64,000 nt of DNA from Paenisporosarcina macmurdoensis. GTDB taxonomy: Bacteria > Bacillota > Bacilli > Bacillales_A > Planococcaceae. The notes beneath the pieces are model-generated. The model saw only the letters and a program-made list of their open reading frames with translations, was not told where the DNA came from and ran no database searches. Where the stretch lies: contig NZ_JBHSRI010000009.1 in the NCBI RefSeq assembly GCF_042658845.1, positions 62,001 to 126,000 on the forward strand. The letters are read 5' to 3'. Shown here piece by piece: positions 60,136 to 64,000 of this stretch. Position 1 is the first letter of the stretch, and each line of letters begins with the position of its first letter. Both the position numbers and the translations under genes were made by a program.

Positions 60136-60948
60136 ATGAATTTTTTACTTGGAGCAATTGATCCAATTGCCATTTCTTTAGGGCCGATTGAAGTACGATG
60201 GTACGGAGTAATCATTGCGTTTGGGATCGTCCTGGCATTTCTTGTAGCACAAAGTGAAATGGTGAAAAGAAAGTTTCATCCAGATTTTTTAACAGATTTA
60301 TTAATTTGGGCTGTACCGTTAGCTATACTAGGCGCTCGATTATATTATGTGTTCTCTAAATGGGACTATTATTCTCAAAATCCTGGTCAAATTCTTCAAG
60401 TATGGGAAGGCGGCCTGGCCATACACGGTGCTTTGATTGTGTCGTTTATCACGGCTTATGTATTTACGAGAAAACGTAAAGAATCATTCTTAAAGTTAGC
60501 AGATATTACTGCACCAAGTATTTTAATTGGGCAAACAGTCGGACGCTGGGGTAACTTTATGAACCAAGAAGCACATGGTGGTCCAGTGTCACGTAGTTTC
60601 TTAGAAAATATGTTTCTACCAGACTGGATTATCAATCAAATGCGTATAGATGGTATATATTATCATCCAACATTTTTATATGAATCGTTGTGGAACTTTA
60701 CAGGGGTTGTGATATTAATCTTGTTACGTCGTGTCAACTTAATACGTGGAGAAATGTTCTTATTCTATATTGTCTGGTACTCATTCGGAAGATATTTTAT
60801 TGAAGGAATGCGCACGGACAGCTTATATTTAATTGGTGAAATTCGCACCGCTCAAGTGGTTTCAATCATTGCTATCATTATTTCCTTGATTATCATTGTA
60901 TATCGCCGCGTGACAATTAAAGAACCTGTGCGTTATAAAGACGCATAA
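60136..60948 (+). CDS. lgt: Prolipoprotein diacylglyceryl transferase
   Basis: The 270-residue integral membrane enzyme adds diacylglycerol to lipobox Cys of prelipoproteins. Seven spans are visible. Essential segments are WEGGLAIHGALIVSFI and the Lgt signature GRWGNFMNQEAHGGPV; YSFGRYFIEGMRTDSLYL is also typical. ATG 60136 follows GGAAGGGG, 27 bp after hprK. Confidence 0.97.
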   Translation: MNFLLGAIDPIAISLGPIEVRWYGVIIAFGIVLAFLVAQSEMVKRKFHPDFLTDLLIWAVPLAILGARLYYVFSKWDYYSQNPGQILQVWEGGLAIHGALIVSFITAYVFTRKRKESFLKLADITAPSILIGQTVGRWGNFMNQEAHGGPVSRSFLENMFLPDWIINQMRIDGIYYHPTFLYESLWNFTGVVILILLRRVNLIRGEMFLFYIVWYSFGRYFIEGMRTDSLYLIGEIRTAQVVSIIAIIISLIIIVYRRVTIKEPVRYKDA

Positions 60949-60965
60949 GTAAGGATGTCATAAAT

Positions 60966-61904
60966 ATGTCTACAATAAAAAATGGGTTACTAGCTGGATT
61001 AACAACAACTTGGACGCTCAGCAAGATTATCTTCCCCATTACACTGTTGCTCGTTATTTTACAAAACACACCAGTGTTGCCGTGGATCATCGATTTTGTA
61101 TCTCCTGTAATGGGGGTTTTTGGTTTACGAGGGGACGCAGCGATTCCTTTAGTATTAGGTAATGCGCTTAACTTGTATGCAGGGATTGCTGGAATTCTAT
61201 CATTAGAATTAACGGTAAAAGAAGTCTTCATATTAGCGGTCATGTTGTCCTTTTCACATAATATCTTTATCGAAACTGGTGTTGCATTAAAAGTTGGCGT
61301 TAAATTATGGGTGGTTTTGCTCGTTCGTTTCGGGCTAGCTGCCATTTCAGCAATTGTCATCAACCTATTTTGGTCAGGTGGTTCAGATATTGCACAGTAC
61401 GGAATGGCACCGAAAGTATCTGACATTCCTGAGGGCTGGATGGAAATAATTTTACTGGGGCTACAAAAAGCCAGTTTTGGGGTATTACAACTTGCTATGG
61501 TAGTGATTCCACTTATGATTGTTATTCAATACTTAAAAGATAAACAATATTTACAAAAGTTTTCACAAAAACTTGCTCCTTTTACAAAAGTACTGGGCAT
61601 TGAACCTAATGCTTCCATGACACTTGTTTCAGGATTGGTCATTGGCTTAGCATTTGGTGCAGGCGTGATGATACAAGCAGTTCAAGAGGATGGGGTAAGT
61701 AAGAAAGATGCCACGCTTGTCTTTATCTTTTTAGTCGCCTGTCACGCGGTTATTGAAGATACGCTCATCTTTATCCCACTCGGAATACCAATATGGCCCT
61801 TATTCTTATTAAGACTTGGAATCGCATTTGTCTTAACAATAGTGGTCGCAACGATTTGGAAACGTGCTGAACAAACGAAGCGAAAGGAAGTGCTAACTTC
61901 ATGA
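60966..61904 (+). CDS. yvoD: Nucleoside-recognition (Gate) domain membrane protein YvoD
   Basis: 312 residues, about eight membrane spans, with Gate-domain segments ITLLLVILQNTPVLPWIIDF, GLRGDAAIPLVLGNALNLYA and GLAFGAGVMIQAVQEDGVSK. Such proteins resemble parts of nucleoside transporters and spore SpmA/B; the role of YvoD is unknown. It overlaps ppaX by 4 nt and follows lgt by 17 bp, as in Bacillus subtilis. Confidence 0.9.
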   Translation: MSTIKNGLLAGLTTTWTLSKIIFPITLLLVILQNTPVLPWIIDFVSPVMGVFGLRGDAAIPLVLGNALNLYAGIAGILSLELTVKEVFILAVMLSFSHNIFIETGVALKVGVKLWVVLLVRFGLAAISAIVINLFWSGGSDIAQYGMAPKVSDIPEGWMEIILLGLQKASFGVLQLAMVVIPLMIVIQYLKDKQYLQKFSQKLAPFTKVLGIEPNASMTLVSGLVIGLAFGAGVMIQAVQEDGVSKKDATLVFIFLVACHAVIEDTLIFIPLGIPIWPLFLLRLGIAFVLTIVVATIWKRAEQTKRKEVLTS

Positions 61905-62557
61905 CAACTCAACCAATTACTACACTTCTTTTCGATTTTGATGGCACGTTGCTTGATACGAACGAGCTGATTATTCAATCATTTTTAAGTGTTTTGGGTA
62001 AACGATACCCTGGCCGATTCATGAGAGAAGATGTCCTCCACTTTATTGGACCATCATTGAAACAAACTTTTGATAACATTGACGAAAATTTATCAGCACA
62101 GTTAATTCTAGAATACCGGGCATGGAATATTGAAATGCATGACCAGATGGTGGTCGAATATGATGGTGTAAGTGAAACTCTTCGAATATTAAAAGCACGG
62201 GGTATTAAGATGGCCATTGTGTCAACAAAAAAGCAGGATATTATTCAACGCGGCTTAAAGTTCATGGGGATAGAAGATATATTTGAAATCGTTATTGCTC
62301 TGGATGACGTAGTAAATCCAAAGCCAGATCCTGAACCCATTTTACTAGCTCTTGAGAGATTGAATGCTACACCACAAGAAGCGTTAATGATAGGCGATAA
62401 CTCGCATGATATCGAAGGCGGTCAAAATGCGCTTGTTCGAACAGCTGGTGTTTCTTGGACTGCAAAGGGTGAAGCATATTTAGCGACTTTTAAGCCAACC
62501 TATATGTTGCACCATATTTCTGAGTTACTTGAAATTGTAGATGGTCAATCGACATGA
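61901..62557 (+). CDS. ppaX: Pyrophosphatase PpaX (HAD superfamily)
   Basis: The 218-residue HAD hydrolase breaks down the pyrophosphate made by HPr dephosphorylation. Motif I is LLFDFDGTLLDTNELI, motif II IVSTKK, and motifs III/IV VVNPKPDPEPILLAL and ALMIGDNSHDIEGGQNA. It overlaps yvoD and yvoF by ATGA on each side, so these genes are translationally coupled. Context and motif set identify PpaX. Confidence 0.95.
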   Translation: MTTQPITTLLFDFDGTLLDTNELIIQSFLSVLGKRYPGRFMREDVLHFIGPSLKQTFDNIDENLSAQLILEYRAWNIEMHDQMVVEYDGVSETLRILKARGIKMAIVSTKKQDIIQRGLKFMGIEDIFEIVIALDDVVNPKPDPEPILLALERLNATPQEALMIGDNSHDIEGGQNALVRTAGVSWTAKGEAYLATFKPTYMLHHISELLEIVDGQST

Positions 62558-63063
62558 GAAGGACAGAACGTTTTCCTGTCGAAGGTGCAAACTCGCTTTG
62601 GCATATTTATAAGACTGTGTCGCTTTGGAAAGTAATGAAAAATTTTATCGTTATCCAACTCGGTAGATATAGTCCTTCACTGCCATTCAAAAACTTTCTT
62701 TATCGCCGTTTTTTACATATGAAAGTGGGAGACCAAACCTCTTTCGCTTTAATGGTTATGCCAGATGTGATGTTTCCAGAAAGAATTAAAATAGGGAAAA
62801 ATTCAATCATTGGCTATAATACAACTTTATTAGCTCATGAGTACTTAATAGATGAATATCGCATTGGGGATGTTGAAATCGGGGATCGAGTTCTAATTGG
62901 GGCAAATTCAACGATTTTACCAGGGGTGCACATTGGAGACGGTGCGATTGTTTCGGCTGCAACTCTTGTGCATAAAGATGTTCAAGCAGGAAGTTTTGTT
63001 GGGGGAAACCCGATGAAAGTAATTTATACAGCTGAAGAAATGGTGAGTCGTCACCTAAAGTAA
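62554..63063 (+). CDS. yvoF: Hexapeptide-repeat acyltransferase YvoF
   Basis: The 169-residue left-handed beta-helix protein has hexapeptide repeats IKIGKNSIIGYNTTLL, YRIGDVEIGDRVLIGANSTI and GVHIGDGAIVSAATLVHKDV, ending SFVGGNPMKVIYTAEE as in the LacA/NodL-type acetyltransferases. The acceptor is unknown. It is the last gene of the hprK operon and is followed by a terminator. Confidence 0.93.
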   Translation: MRRTERFPVEGANSLWHIYKTVSLWKVMKNFIVIQLGRYSPSLPFKNFLYRRFLHMKVGDQTSFALMVMPDVMFPERIKIGKNSIIGYNTTLLAHEYLIDEYRIGDVEIGDRVLIGANSTILPGVHIGDGAIVSAATLVHKDVQAGSFVGGNPMKVIYTAEEMVSRHLK

Positions 63064-63067
63064 TCAG

Positions 63068-63112
63068 AAAAGACCTCATGAAGTGAATTTCAATGCTTCA
63101 TGGGGTCTTTTG
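63068..63112 (+). terminator. Terminator of the hprK operon
   Basis: AAAGACCTCATGAAG .. CTTCATGGGGTCTTT, then TGTATT. Confidence 0.85.
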
Positions 63113-63114
63113 TA

Positions 63115-63143
63115 TTGACTCAACTTGTCATCTGCGTTAAAAT
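63115..63143 (+). promoter_or_regulatory. Promoter of hisZ
   Basis: TTGACT (63115-63120), 17-nt spacer, TAAAAT (63138-63143). Confidence 0.7.
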
Positions 63144-63215
63144 AAATTTTATTTCATCCTAGTAGTATGCTAGTGTACTAAAGCAAATTATCCTTATTTA
63201 GGAAGTGAATAATGA

Positions 63216-64000
63216 ATGACACCTATACGAAAATTCGAAAAACCGCTTGGTATGAGAGACTCTTTCCCACTAATTAATGAGAAAAAGGAAAAAGTGCGTG
63301 ACATTGGACGAAGATTTTTCCAATCACGTGGTTTTGATTTTATTAAAACACCAACTGTTGAGTACTATGAGACGATTGGAAAAGCATCTGCCATACCGGA
63401 CTCTTCTTTATTTAAATTAGTAGACCGTCAAGGTGAAACGCTGGTTTTAAGACCAGATATGACTACTCCAATTGTTCGTGTCGCAACGTCTAAGTTGTTA
63501 AAAGAACAAATTCCTTTGCGCCTCGCTTATTTTGCCAATGTGTTTCGTGCACAAGAACATGAAGGTGGCAGACCAGCTGAATTCGAACAGATGGGCGTGG
63601 AGTTAATTGGAGATGACTCTGTTTATGCCGATGCAGAAATGATTATCACGGCTTCTGAATTTGTTCAAGAACTAGGGATAGATTCTTATCGATTAACAGT
63701 TGGACATGCAGGTTTATTGCAATCTATTTTGACTCAGCTGACACAGTCGGAAGAACAAGTGAAAGAATTACGTAAATTACTTGTAGAGAAAAATATGGTT
63801 GGATTTGAAGATGCAGTGAGAACATTCGGACTTTCAAATGAAGACGAGCAGCGTTTTATTGAATTTATTGGACAAGCTTCTAATGTGCAATCAATACAAC
63901 AGTTACGTCCATTTATTGATGAAACGAATGATGCACAAGTCACCATGTTTTCTTATCTTAACGACTTGTCTTCGTTATTAGAAAATGCGGGTTTATCAAA
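63216..64000 (+). CDS. hisZ: ATP phosphoribosyltransferase regulatory subunit HisZ (cut by window edge)
   Basis: The open frame runs from ATG 63216 (GGAAGTGA 7 nt upstream) to the end of the window, 261 codons. It has the HisRS-like catalytic-core fold: FEKPLGMRDSFPLINEKKEK, LVLRPDMTTPIVRVAT, and GGRPAEFEQMGVELIGDDS, but belongs to HisZ, which activates the short HisG for the first step of histidine synthesis. Position after yvoF is as in Bacillus subtilis, where hisG and the his operon follow. A second ATG at 63212 is out of frame. Confidence 0.95.
   Translation, partial: MTPIRKFEKPLGMRDSFPLINEKKEKVRDIGRRFFQSRGFDFIKTPTVEYYETIGKASAIPDSSLFKLVDRQGETLVLRPDMTTPIVRVATSKLLKEQIPLRLAYFANVFRAQEHEGGRPAEFEQMGVELIGDDSVYADAEMIITASEFVQELGIDSYRLTVGHAGLLQSILTQLTQSEEQVKELRKLLVEKNMVGFEDAVRTFGLSNEDEQRFIEFIGQASNVQSIQQLRPFIDETNDAQVTMFSYLNDLSSLLENAGLS

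Overview
The window is an AT-rich, gene-dense chromosomal segment of a Gram-positive endospore-lineage bacterium (Bacillales). Many blocks keep Bacillus subtilis gene order: hmoB | hemE-hemH-hemY | yhgD | yhgE | yhfH | lplJ | lcfB(yhfL) | yhfW, comK-yhzC, yrrT-mccA-mccB, uvrB-uvrA, hxlR/hxlA-hxlB and hprK-lgt-yvoD-ppaX-yvoF-hisZ. Large GC-rich intergenic repeats and many TTG/GTG starts fit the Planococcaceae-like part of the order, but the genus cannot be fixed from the sequence alone. No rRNA, tRNA, prophage, transposase or CRISPR array was seen. There is one run of 134 N (42350-42483), inside a repeat.

Layout. 1-3.1 kb: cut-off M20 amidohydrolase, SRPBCC protein, DUF2642 protein, manganese catalase. 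3.3-7.5 kb: heme monooxygenase hmoB divergent from the heme operon hemEHY. 7.6-10.8 kb: small membrane protein, TetR repressor yhgD and membrane protein yhgE, with matching operators. 10.9-19.0 kb: yhfH, lplJ, a 680-bp repeat, a BceRSAB-type antimicrobial-peptide sensing and resistance operon, and lcfB under a FadR box. 19.3-24.0 kb: NAD synthesis operon nadB-nadC-nadA divergent from a nifS-type cysteine desulfurase. 24.0-28.7 kb: small proteins and two paralogous RRNPP-type (HTH plus TPR) cell-cell signalling receptors. One receptor is translationally coupled to a secreted 45-residue pheromone precursor; the other has none. 28.8-34.4 kb: zinc alcohol dehydrogenase, FAD/Rieske protein, S9 peptidase, acetyltransferase. 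34.6-37.8 kb: yrrT-luxS-mccA-mccB, methyl-cycle recycling of homocysteine to cysteine. 37.8-42.9 kb: a 1.4-kb gene-free repeat region, enoyl-CoA hydratase, UbiB-like kinase, and the second large repeat with the gap. 42.9-49.6 kb: yhjD with a LexA box, comK, yhzC, uvrBA. 49.7-58.0 kb: yvlB, a cyclase-family hydrolase, zwf-pgi, a Gfo/Idh/MocA oxidoreductase, hxlAB and hxlR. 58.3-64 kb: amidase, hprK-lgt-yvoD-ppaX-yvoF, and cut-off hisZ.

How genes work together. The strongest new reading is a formaldehyde cycle. hxlA-hxlB (fixation of formaldehyde onto ribulose-5-P to fructose-6-P) and zwf-pgi (fructose-6-P to 6-phosphogluconate) lie in one cluster. Their promoters share a 13-bp identical element placed directly against the -35 hexamer with the same 17-bp spacer and the same -10. 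HxlR, encoded between them with the Cys11/Lys13 pair reported for formaldehyde sensing, probably activates both, giving a dissimilatory ribulose monophosphate cycle that would need only gnd from elsewhere. The second candidate is the two-receptor, one-peptide RRNPP locus, whose receptor genes share an upstream AAGTTGGGAA motif.

The intergenic space is also unusual. It holds two exactly phased short tandem arrays (20 bp and 21 bp) between convergent genes, two composite inverted GC-rich repeats plus a solo unit, and a two-copy 240-bp element with compensatory changes in its hairpin. All product names come from sequence motifs and recalled family knowledge; no database search was run.
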